Notes under the pieces: generated by a model
What the model was told of the DNA's origin: nothing
Databases searched by the model: none
The model's input: only the letters and a program-made list of their open reading frames with translations
NCBI GenBank assembly: GCA_037045435.1
Contig: JBAOID010000002.1
Location: 1 to 8,340 of the forward strand
Direction: 5' to 3'
Source: CBDUEF01 sp018063485
GTDB taxonomy: Bacteria; Pseudomonadota; Alphaproteobacteria; Rhodobacterales; Rhodobacteraceae
Length of the DNA: 8,340 nt
Made by a program: the position numbers and the translations under genes
Shown: in pieces, positions 1-6,239 of the stretch
Numbering within the stretch: position 1 is the stretch's first letter
How the letters are laid out: every line of letters begins with the position of its first letter

Positions 1-522
1 TTCGCGGGGGTCGTCATAATCAACCTTGAGCAGCGTCAGAACGGCGCGCAGCAACTCGGCCATATTCTGCAACAGCACCAGACCCACAGCCACCGGAATC
101 ACCGTTTTGATCGGATAAAGCGGCGGTTGCCACATGCTTTTGTTGGAATATTCCAGCACGGCCCAGCTTTCAGCGGCAAAAGCGATCGCCAGTTTCAGAA
201 AGATCGCCAGAACGACAGCGCCCATCGAGAAGATAAGCACATCGCAAAAGGCTTGCCCGCGTTTGGGTAGCGCACCCCAGATCACTTCGCTGCGCACATG
301 GCCACGATGGCGAAGCGTATAGGCCCCCGCCAACATGCAAAAAGCACCATAAAGCATCGTACTGGTTTCGTGTGCCCAGAGGGTCGGAGCGTTGAAGAAA
401 TACCGGGCGGCAATTTCAATCATCAAAACCCCGATCATCCCCAGCGTAAGCCAGGAAATGGCCCGCCCGACATATTCGGACAGGCCATCCTGGGCGACAA
501 GGTATCTTGTCACCCAAACCAT
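1..522 (-). CDS. TRAP transporter small permease subunit (DctQ type), 3'-partial
   Basis: Small integral-membrane subunit of a tripartite ATP-independent periplasmic (TRAP) transporter, which works with a DctM permease and a periplasmic binding protein to import an organic solute using an ion gradient. I translated 174 codons without a stop; the C-terminus lies beyond the left edge. Four hydrophobic segments are visible at about residues 20-38, 52-70, 92-115 and 138-156, the normal DctQ topology. The stretch RHRGHVRSEV (about 71-80) matches the GHVRVD-like signature of DctQ proteins, and WAHETSTMLYG (about 49-59) fits the family pattern before it. The ATG at 520-522 overlaps the stop of the upstream binding-protein gene as TGATG, indicating translational coupling in one operon. 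The large permease gene (DctM) is expected next, outside the window. Substrate cannot be told from this subunit. Confidence 0.9.
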   Translation of the reverse strand, partial: MVWVTRYLVAQDGLSEYVGRAISWLTLGMIGVLMIEIAARYFFNAPTLWAHETSTMLYGAFCMLAGAYTLRHRGHVRSEVIWGALPKRGQAFCDVLIFSMGAVVLAIFLKLAIAFAAESWAVLEYSNKSMWQPPLYPIKTVIPVAVGLVLLQNMAELLRAVLTLLKVDYDDPRE

Positions 523-1544
523 CACAGACGCCCTTGTGCCTTGGCGTTTTCAACCAGCAGTTCGATCAGCTTGGCGTTGCGCGCCGAACGAGCCGCTTCT
601 TCCTGCCAGACGTCCTGCGCTGCAACTGTCAGCTGCTTGGAATCAGCTTCGGGCAGTTCGGAAAAGACGAACACGTCACCCTTGGCCGCCACCAATTCGT
701 TACCCGCAGCCAGCCAGTCATTGATGTCTTGCGCGAATTGCGCAATCGCATCCTGCATGATCTTTTTATGCTCATCCGAGAGGGCATTCCACTTGTCAGG
801 GTTGGCAAGGAATGTTTCGGTCCAGCCGGGCATCAGCATGTTCAGACGGGTATAGTATTTCGCCGCCTCATTCAGCTTGAGCTGTTCGTATTCGACCGGG
901 CCACCATAGATCACGCCGTCAATCACGCCGGTTGACAGGCCGATATACAGCTCGCCTGCGGGCATATAGACCGTCGGGATGTCGAAATGCGACAACACCT
1001 TGGCAACAGCCGAGGTCGCGCGGATCTTGCGGGTCTTCATTTCTTCCAGGTTGGCCACAGGCTCTTTGGTCAGCAAATCGTAGTCATGACCATAGCCTTT
1101 GCCCAGATAGACAACGCCCGCCTCTTGATAGGCTTCGCTCAACAAGGCATTGACCGGCGCGCTGTCAAAAAAGTCTTTGGCCTCTTTCACGCTGGTCCAG
1201 CCGCCGGGCAACCCGGCCTCGATATTGCCGATGTCAACCTGGCCAGACCAGTAACCACCCGTGCCATGCGCAATGTCGATGGAGCCTTTTGCTGCGGCTT
1301 CCAGCAACTGGTCGCTGGCCACAAGCTCGCCGCCATGAAAGACCTGAACCCGCAGATCACCGCCAGATGCGTCTTTGACCGCATCGGTGAACTTCTTGAT
1401 GATAGGATCAATCTCTGTGCCGTAAAAGGTGTGGAACCGCAGCCGCGTTGTGTCTGCTGTTGCAACCGAAGCCATTGCAGTCATCGCGACCGCACCAGAC
1501 ATCGCAGCAATCGCAACGCGGCGTGTGAACAGGCTCATTTTCAT
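522..1544 (-). CDS. TRAP transporter substrate-binding protein (DctP family)
   Basis: Periplasmic solute-binding protein of a TRAP importer, 340 aa, the usual family length. I chose the ATG at 1544 because GGAGGAG (1557-1551) lies 6 nt upstream; a TTG at 1559 in the same frame overlaps that ribosome binding site and is unlikely. The N-terminus is a cleavable signal: basic start with TRR, hydrophobic core, and a probable cut after the ATA at residues 28-30. The twin arginine (residues 8-9) makes Tat export possible, but the rest of the Tat consensus is weak. The mature protein begins DTTRLRFHTFYG. Family features are RKIRATSAVAKVL, with the conserved ligand-contacting arginine near residue 175, and the hinge segment GVIDGVIYGGPVEYEQL (about 206-222). 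It is first in an operon with the DctQ-type gene. The substrate is unknown; organic acids are common for the family. Confidence 0.92.
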   Translation of the reverse strand: MKMSLFTRRVAIAAMSGAVAMTAMASVATADTTRLRFHTFYGTEIDPIIKKFTDAVKDASGGDLRVQVFHGGELVASDQLLEAAAKGSIDIAHGTGGYWSGQVDIGNIEAGLPGGWTSVKEAKDFFDSAPVNALLSEAYQEAGVVYLGKGYGHDYDLLTKEPVANLEEMKTRKIRATSAVAKVLSHFDIPTVYMPAGELYIGLSTGVIDGVIYGGPVEYEQLKLNEAAKYYTRLNMLMPGWTETFLANPDKWNALSDEHKKIMQDAIAQFAQDINDWLAAGNELVAAKGDVFVFSELPEADSKQLTVAAQDVWQEEAARSARNAKLIELLVENAKAQGRL

Positions 1545-1707
1545 AGGGAACTCCTCCAATTCAGGCGCTTTTGCGCCTCTTTGCTTATAGCCCGCACCAA
1601 ACGAGGCGAAAGGGCTTTATTGTCTCAGGCCCGAGGTCGGGCCTTATTCGTCACACTACGTCTTGCCCGCCCCTTTTGGCAACTTTATTATCAAAAGTGG
1701 CTGGCAA
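1545..1707 (-). promoter_or_regulatory. Leader and presumed promoter region of the TRAP operon, cut short by the IS1380 insertion
   Basis: This is the non-coding stretch upstream of the binding-protein gene. It holds two compact inverted repeats. AGGCGC-TTTT-GCGCCT (1563-1578) ends five bases before the Shine-Dalgarno sequence of the gene. GGCCCG-AGGT-CGGGCC lies at 1628-1643. On the minus strand an AT-rich TGATAATAAAG (about 1695-1685) could serve as a -10 region. A -35 placed 17 bp further upstream would fall at or next to the insertion point of the IS. No confident promoter can be assigned. The hairpins could shape mRNA stability or translation; neither has a U-tract that would make it an obvious terminator. 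Confidence 0.4.
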
Positions 1708-1712
1708 TTGCA
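1708..1712. repeat. Left target-site duplication of the IS1380 element (TTGCA)
   Basis: TTGCA immediately left of the IS end is repeated exactly at 3384-3388 immediately right of the other end. A 5-bp duplication fits IS1380-family transposition. Confidence 0.85.
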
Positions 1713-1728
1713 CCCACATTTCCCAAGT
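1713..1728 (+). repeat. IS1380 left terminal inverted repeat
   Basis: CCCACATTTCCCAAGT pairs with the reverse complement of the right end, CCTGCATTCCCCAAGT, at 13 of 16 positions. Confidence 0.8.
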
Positions 1729-1806
1729 AAGGCGCTGATTTCGCTGTCCTGACCATTATATTTCCTATATAAAACATGGTGTTGAAGGCTGCGAGGGGCG
1801 CGTTTC

Positions 1807-3162
1807 ATGGATCACCCAGAGGGTGCGGGCTTGCAACGGGCAGATCGGGTGGATTTCGACCCTCGCGTGCGGCTGGAATTTCGCGGCACGCAGCTCAGTT
1901 CCGACGGCGGCCTTCTGGTGATGCGCGAGCTTGATGACGCGCTCGGGTTGTCCGATTTGGCGTCAGCGGCGCTGCGCGATACTCGCTCTGGCAAGAACAC
2001 GGTCCATCGGCTCGACGGCCTGTTCCGGCAATCAGTCTTTGGGCGGCTGGCCGGATACGAGGATGTCAACGACGCCAACCGTCTCGCCTGCGATCCGGTC
2101 ATGCGCCAAGTTGTCGGCGGCAGAGCGGTCGATGCACAAGCGGCCTCGGCATCGCAGATGGGACGGTTCGAGACCGAGACGCTGGCTCTGGCCGGGAACC
2201 GTGCCGCGCTGGCCGACCTGAACGGGCAATGGATCGACCGGTTCCATGACCGTAACGGGCTGAAGTACATCGTTCTGGACATGGACAGCTCGGTCAGCCC
2301 GACCCATGGCGACCAGGAAGGGTCCGCCTGGAATGGCCATTTCGACTGTAGCTGCTATCACCCCAACTTTCTGTTCAACCAGTTCGGGATGCTGGAACGC
2401 TGCGCCCTGCGCCATGGCAACGTCCACAGCGCCGATGGCTGGCGTGATGTTCTCGACCCCGTCATTGCGCGCTACGCGGAGCGCGACCTTGGTGGCAGGT
2501 TCTTCCGGGCCGATGCTGCCTACGCGATCCCGGCGATCTATGAGCGATTGGAAGAAGCGCGGTTCTTCTACGCCATCCGGCTGCCCGCAAACGCGGTCCT
2601 CAAGGACAAGATCGCGCATCGGCTAACGCGCCCTGTCGGGCGGCCGTCACTGACCAAGGTCAAGCGGTTCTTCGAGGAATTCGAGTATCAGGCGGCGTCC
2701 TGGGACAAGGAACGCCGGGTGATCGCCAAGATCGAATGGCATCCGGGCGAACTGTTCCCGCGTGTCGGCTTCATCGTCACCAACCTGCCGATGGAGCCGG
2801 ACTGGGTGGTGCGGTTCTACAACCAGCGCGGCACCGCCGAGCAGCACATCAAAGAGGGCAAATACGCCTTTCGCTGGACGCGGCTGTCGTGCCGGAAGTT
2901 CCGCGACAATGAGGTGCGGCTGCAACTGCACGCCCTGGCGTACAACCTGGCCACCTTCTTGCGCTGCATCGAGCTGCCCGAGGCCATGGCCGACTGGTCG
3001 TTGACCAGCCTGCAACTGAAGCTGATCAAGATCGGGGCACGTGTGGTCCGTCACGCCCGCACCATCACCTTCCAGCTGGCCGAGGTCGCTGTCACCGGCA
3101 CGATGGTACGCGCCATCCTCGCCGCTATCCGCCGATTGCGAGCGCCACCGCTATGCGCATGA
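1807..3162 (+). CDS. IS1380-family transposase
   Basis: DDE transposase of 451 aa that cuts and joins the ends of the surrounding IS. I recognise the family from the N-terminal LSSDGGLLVMRELDDALGL (about 30-48), followed by the usual GYEDVNDANRL block (83-93). The catalytic residues are visible: first Asp in YIVLDMDSS (D158, with D160 near it), second Asp in FFRADAAYAIP (D236), and a complete YREK signature, Y338-x2-R341-x3-E345-x6-K352, in FYNQRGTAEQHIKEGK. Length and motifs indicate an intact enzyme. The ATG at 1807 has GAGGGG eight bases upstream. The frame ends at TGA 3160-3162, 221 bp before the right IS end. It is the only gene of the element. Confidence 0.93.
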   Translation: MDHPEGAGLQRADRVDFDPRVRLEFRGTQLSSDGGLLVMRELDDALGLSDLASAALRDTRSGKNTVHRLDGLFRQSVFGRLAGYEDVNDANRLACDPVMRQVVGGRAVDAQAASASQMGRFETETLALAGNRAALADLNGQWIDRFHDRNGLKYIVLDMDSSVSPTHGDQEGSAWNGHFDCSCYHPNFLFNQFGMLERCALRHGNVHSADGWRDVLDPVIARYAERDLGGRFFRADAAYAIPAIYERLEEARFFYAIRLPANAVLKDKIAHRLTRPVGRPSLTKVKRFFEEFEYQAASWDKERRVIAKIEWHPGELFPRVGFIVTNLPMEPDWVVRFYNQRGTAEQHIKEGKYAFRWTRLSCRKFRDNEVRLQLHALAYNLATFLRCIELPEAMADWSLTSLQLKLIKIGARVVRHARTITFQLAEVAVTGTMVRAILAAIRRLRAPPLCA

Positions 3163-3367
3163 TCGCGATCCACGCTCAAACTGAACGAAAGCGGCTGGAC
3201 AGATCTGTCCGCTGCGCTGAAAAACGCCGCCCCTGGGCAAGGAAACAGCGGCTTCGCGGTCTGATCCGTCCAGATCCAGCAGTCTGCGCGACCGCAGGTG
3301 CCGCTTGCGGCAGAAAATCCTTGTCTAGCGCTCGGATACAGGCGATCTTCACCTCAAACGACACGCC

Positions 3368-3383
3368 ACTTGGGGAATGCAGG
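3368..3383 (-). repeat. IS1380 right terminal inverted repeat
   Basis: ACTTGGGGAATGCAGG on the plus strand is the inverted partner of 1713-1728. The IS ends at the final G, directly before TTGCA. Confidence 0.8.
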
Positions 3384-3388
3384 TTGCA
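3384..3388. repeat. Right target-site duplication of the IS1380 element (TTGCA)
   Basis: Exact copy of 1708-1712. The reconstructed empty site reads GGCAATTGCATAGG. Confidence 0.85.
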
Positions 3389-3608
3389 TAGGATGTGTCG
3401 TTACTTACGGACCATAGGCAACAAATGTAAAGAGGCTCGGCGCTTGAAAAAATTCAGCCTGACAAAAAATCTGATCAGGCTCGGTGATTTCTTTACCGAT
3501 GCCAAGCAGCATGTCCTGAAACGGATGGCCGCTGACAAACCCAAGCTTTTACAAATTCCAGCCGCGCGCTTGCGCAAACGGGCATTCACCAACGGGAGAG
3601 AGCAAAAA
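3389..3608 (+). promoter_or_regulatory. Upstream region of the ATP-grasp gene
   Basis: This is resident sequence between the IS1380 end and the start of the ATP-grasp gene. It contains a perfect 7-bp inverted repeat AGCCTGA-N12-TCAGGCT (3456-3462 and 3475-3481), without a T-tract, which could be an operator or a leader hairpin. TTGAAA at 3444-3449 could be a -35 element, but the matching -10 is poor, so no promoter is assigned. GGGAGAGAG (3595-3603) is the ribosome binding site for the ATG at 3609. The frame of the gene happens to be open back through this region into the IS, but there is no protein-like similarity to any family I recognise. Confidence 0.35.
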
Positions 3609-5063
3609 ATGACCGAGCAAAAAGAAAAACTAACCGGGCTGACCGAAATCTATCGCTATCTGCGGCGGAACAAGACGCCGATTTATGTGGTCATGCCCAC
3701 ACCTTTCAACCTGCTCGGGCTGGATCAATGGGTCGGTGGATTGGAGTTCGTTAACTACTTTGACGTCTTTGATGGTCAACATCCACGGGTTTTCAAGCCC
3801 ACGCAGCTTGGGGCGCCGGTGTTTCAGTCGATGGAAGACGTCGGAAACTATCTGATCGACCATCCCGAATTCCGGGCCCGCATCCGTGAGCGTAAGTCGG
3901 GGCTGGCGCTTTTTGTGATGTTTGACGAGAAAACCGAAGAGCTTTGCGAGGATGTCGGCGTCAGGATCGCGCTGCCTCCGAATGAACTTCGCCACCGGCT
4001 GGACAGCAAGATCGAGACGACGCGCCTTGGCAATGAAGCCGGGGTTGAAAGCGCGCCCAATGTGATGGGCAAAGCAAACACCTATGCCAAGCTGAACAAA
4101 CTGGCCGCCAAGGCCAAGCTGGGCAAGGATCTGGTTGTGCAAACGCCCTATGGCGACAGTGGTCGCACCACCTTCTTTATCAAGTCGAAAGAAGACTGGG
4201 ACAAGTTTTCCAGCAAGATCATCGGTGAGGAATTGAAGGTGATGAAGCGCCTCAACCACCTGCCGGGCACGATTGAAGGCTGTGCAACGCGGCACGGAAC
4301 GCTGGTCGGGCCCGTCATGACGGATATCACCGGTTTTGAAGAAATCACCCCCTATAAGGGGGGCTGGTGCGGCAACGACATTTCGCCCGCTATCTTGCCC
4401 GGTGGTGTGCCTGAAAAGGTCCGTGAAATGGCGCGCAAGCTCGGCGATCGGCTGTATCAAGAGGGGTACAAGGGCGTTTTCTGCATGGATTTCCTGCTCG
4501 ATACCGACACCAATGAGGTTTATCTGGGCGAGATAAACCCACGGATTTCCGGTGCCTCTCCGCCCACAAACTTCATCACCTCCACCTATGGCGGTTGCCC
4601 GTTGTTCCTGTTCCACCTGCTTGAATTCATGGATGTTGATTATGAAATTGATATCAACGAAGTGCAAAGCCGTTGGAATCACTATGACTACTGGACCCAG
4701 CTGATTCTAAAACAGACCGAGGACAAGGTAGAGCTGATCACGCAGGCCCCAAGGTCCGGAATCTGGACCATGGATGATGACGGCGCGATTGAATTCACGC
4801 GGGCGGGGCACAACATCAACGCGCTTGGCGATGAACATGAAGCGTTTTATCTGCGCGTCTATGGTGTCGGCGAATACTGCTATCATGGCGCCGATCTGGG
4901 CGTGGTCTTGGCCCGAGGCCGGATGCAATCGGATGACCGAGAATTGTCAGAGCGGGCAAAACTGTGGAACAGCGCGATCAAGGCCGAATTCAAAAGCGTA
5001 CCACTGACAGCCAGTACCGAAGTGCCTATGCCTGCGGATATGACCGCCGGCAAATGGTTCTGA
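3609..5063 (+). CDS. Stand-alone ATP-grasp enzyme (biotin-carboxylase-like ligase), substrate unknown
   Basis: Predicted cytoplasmic ATP-grasp enzyme of 484 aa, a family that activates a carboxylate as acyl-phosphate and joins it to an amine, thiol or similar nucleophile. I see a pre-ATP-grasp N-terminal half (about 1-130), then SKIETTRLGNEAGV (133-146), the ATP-binding loop VVQTPYGDSGRTTFFI (176-191), and the Mg/ATP site GVFCMDFLLD (289-298) with GEINPRISGASPPTN (307-321; E308, N310, R312). A C-terminal region of about 130 aa follows that I cannot place. There is no biotinyl or carboxyltransferase domain and no partner gene, so a true biotin carboxylase is unlikely; a peptide or amino-acid ligase is a possibility. 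In the ATP loop a Gln (178) stands where many family members have Lys. The ATG at 3609 follows GGGAGAGAG by five bases. It stands alone, divergent from the TRAP operon, with its own terminator. Confidence 0.85.
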   Translation: MTEQKEKLTGLTEIYRYLRRNKTPIYVVMPTPFNLLGLDQWVGGLEFVNYFDVFDGQHPRVFKPTQLGAPVFQSMEDVGNYLIDHPEFRARIRERKSGLALFVMFDEKTEELCEDVGVRIALPPNELRHRLDSKIETTRLGNEAGVESAPNVMGKANTYAKLNKLAAKAKLGKDLVVQTPYGDSGRTTFFIKSKEDWDKFSSKIIGEELKVMKRLNHLPGTIEGCATRHGTLVGPVMTDITGFEEITPYKGGWCGNDISPAILPGGVPEKVREMARKLGDRLYQEGYKGVFCMDFLLDTDTNEVYLGEINPRISGASPPTNFITSTYGGCPLFLFHLLEFMDVDYEIDINEVQSRWNHYDYWTQLILKQTEDKVELITQAPRSGIWTMDDDGAIEFTRAGHNINALGDEHEAFYLRVYGVGEYCYHGADLGVVLARGRMQSDDRELSERAKLWNSAIKAEFKSVPLTASTEVPMPADMTAGKWF

Positions 5064-5073
5064 CATGCAACAG

Positions 5074-5104
5074 GCGGGGAAATTTTCCCGGATTCCCCGC
5101 TTTG
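5074..5104 (+). terminator. Hairpin terminator after the ATP-grasp gene
   Basis: GCGGGGAA (5074-5081) pairs perfectly with TTCCCCGC (5093-5100) across an 11-base loop, starting ten bases after the stop codon and followed by TTTG. The U-tract is short, so termination may be incomplete. The loop can also form an alternative GGGAAA-T-TTTCCC stem. Confidence 0.6.
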
Positions 5105-5110
5105 CCCCCC

Positions 5111-5246
5111 TGATTTTTCTCCCACTCCATGTGGCTTTGTTGTCCAAACCAGGCTGAAGCCAAGTTTGGCCCGATAAGATCAAACAGATGGCCCGGCGGT
5201 GAAATCGCCTCTGGACGATATTCAGCACGCCGGGACACGCGCAAAA
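5111..5246. other. Non-coding stretch before the IS110 relic
   Basis: No supportable gene on either strand. GGCTTTGTTGTCCAAACCAG (from about 5132) resembles the ends of some IS5-type elements, but there is no partner end or transposase, so this may be a remnant or chance. The stretch may include the eroded 5' part of the IS110 element that follows. Confidence 0.3.
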
Positions 5247-5925
5247 GCCGAGGCGGCGCTGACAGTTTTCTCTGAAAGGCATAGCGTCAAAAACCCAAAG
5301 GGTGGTGCTTGCCTGCCCATTTGGCCAAATTCGGTCCTGTCGTAAATCCTGGCATCGCCAATCTGGAGAAGCTGGCCGACAGGGCGTTCATTCTATGTTT
5401 CCCCGGCTCTTGTAATTCTGATCCGGCGGCTTGCTGCACTAACCGAGGAGATCAGCACACTCGATCAAGACTGGCAGGCTTGGCATGCAGAGAACGAGGC
5501 CAGCCGCAAATTCGCTGCAATTCCGGGCATTGCTGTGATCACGGCAACCGCCATCGCAGCGACAGTCACAGACCCCGCGCAGTTCCGCTCTGGTCGGCAG
5601 GTCGCTGCGTCGTGCGGCACGCACGCCTTCAGCGTGATGCTTGGCCTCACGCCTCAACCGCCTTCAACCGGTGGTAAGACCCGGCTTGGCTGCATCTTCA
5701 AACAGGGGGATCGGTATCTTCGACGATTACTGGCCGTAGGTGCGACTGCGGTCATGCGTCACGCGAAGAAAAATCAGCCCCCTATGACTGATTGGGTGAA
5801 TGGTTTGCTGGAGAAAAAAGCCATTCCGGCCCGTCTCCCTCGCGCGTGCCAATACACGCGCCCGCACCGCCTGGGTTATCCTGACGAAAGAAGATCCCTA
5901 CCGCCCATACGGGCTGCCCGCCTGA
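5247..5925 (+). pseudogene. Decayed IS110-family (IS1111-like) transposase remnant
   Basis: Pieces of one IS110-type transposase lie in order but in different frames. EAALTVFSER (from about 5250) resembles the central helix region. HLAKFGPVVNPGIANLEKL (about 5318-5374) is in a second frame. EISTLDQDWQAW through FAAIPGIAVITATAIAATV and STGGKTRLGCIFKQGDRYLRR, the transposase_20-type domain, is in the first frame again (about 5424-5813). The C-terminus KKPFRPVSLARANTRARTAW ending in GLPA and TGA 5923-5925 is in a third frame. The last frame change falls at a run of six A (5814-5819), where five A would restore the frame. The usual AAWLGLTP is interrupted by about nine extra residues (SCGTHAFSV, near 5608-5640). 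The N-terminal catalytic part is missing, so the element cannot move by itself. Confidence 0.8.
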
Positions 5926-6218
5926 ACGGCACATAGCTCAACACGAATTGGGAAAGGCAGTCGATGATGCATAACGACCGAGCCAATGGTGATGAAAACC
6001 CGTCTAAGTCAACCTGTCCCTAAAGCACGCGACCTTGATCAGGGACTTCACCGGCGGATTTCCATCAGGGCCGGCGGCAGATGCACGTCGTACAAACAGG
6101 CCGGACATATGAAAGCAACCGATCAACGCAACGAGACAAGATCAGCCCTTGCCACTAGGGGTGTCCAGATATGAATCAGAAAACAAACCCGATGGGAATC
6201 CTGATTGTCCACAGGCCC
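5926..6218 (+). other. Non-coding tail between the IS110 relic and the IS701 element
   Basis: About 290 bp with no convincing gene on either strand. Its position fits the downstream non-coding end of the IS110-type element, which may extend up to the IS701 insertion. I could not define an IS110 end here. Only short out-of-frame ORFs without family resemblance are present. Confidence 0.35.
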
Positions 6219-6222
6219 CTAG
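6219..6222. repeat. Left target-site duplication of the IS701 element (CTAG)
   Basis: CTAG is repeated at 7649-7652. It matches the YTAR four-base target known for IS701-family elements. Confidence 0.8.
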
Positions 6223-6239
6223 CATTACAGTTGCATATT
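6223..6239 (+). repeat. IS701 left terminal inverted repeat
   Basis: Pairs with 7632-7648; 14 outer bases perfect, then one mismatch. It contains the transposase stop TAA (6225-6227, minus strand). Confidence 0.85.

Larger units (their letters stand above)
1713..3383 (+). mobile_element. Complete IS1380-family insertion sequence, 1671 bp
   Basis: The boundaries follow from three agreeing signals: an inverted terminal pair (1713-1728 and 3368-3383, 13 of 16 matching), a perfect flanking 5-bp direct repeat TTGCA, and a single internal IS1380-type transposase. The 1.67-kb length is normal for the family. Between the left end and the gene there is a palindrome TTATAT-TTCCT-ATATAA (1757-1772) that contains TATATAAAA and may supply the transposase promoter. 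The 221 bp after the transposase stop are non-coding; they contain a 14-bp palindrome GGACAGATCTGTCC (3197-3210) and a small hairpin GCCGC-TT-GCGGC (3300-3311). Removing the element and one TTGCA restores a continuous intergenic region between the TRAP operon and the ATP-grasp gene. The intact ends and duplication suggest a recent insertion. Confidence 0.9.

Noticed and set aside
298..935. Plus-strand ORFs of 110-185 aa over the TRAP genes
   Set aside because: They overlap clear minus-strand TRAP coding sequence and have no ribosome binding site or family resemblance.
2032..2619. A 195-aa minus-strand ORF inside the IS1380 transposase
   Set aside because: Antisense shadow of the transposase; composition-driven and without recognisable motifs.
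3630..4682. A 350-aa minus-strand ORF opposite the ATP-grasp gene
   Set aside because: It is the antisense shadow of a strongly recognisable coding region in GC-rich DNA, with no protein-family features of its own.
3153..5063. A 636-aa open frame starting inside the IS1380 transposase and running through the ATP-grasp gene
   Set aside because: The first 152 residues cover the IS tail and intergenic DNA, show no family resemblance, and the ATG at 3609 has its own good ribosome binding site. The open frame across the junction looks accidental.
5132..5152. Possible end of an IS5-type element (GGCTTTGTTG...)
   Set aside because: No partner inverted repeat, target duplication or transposase is visible; the resemblance is short.
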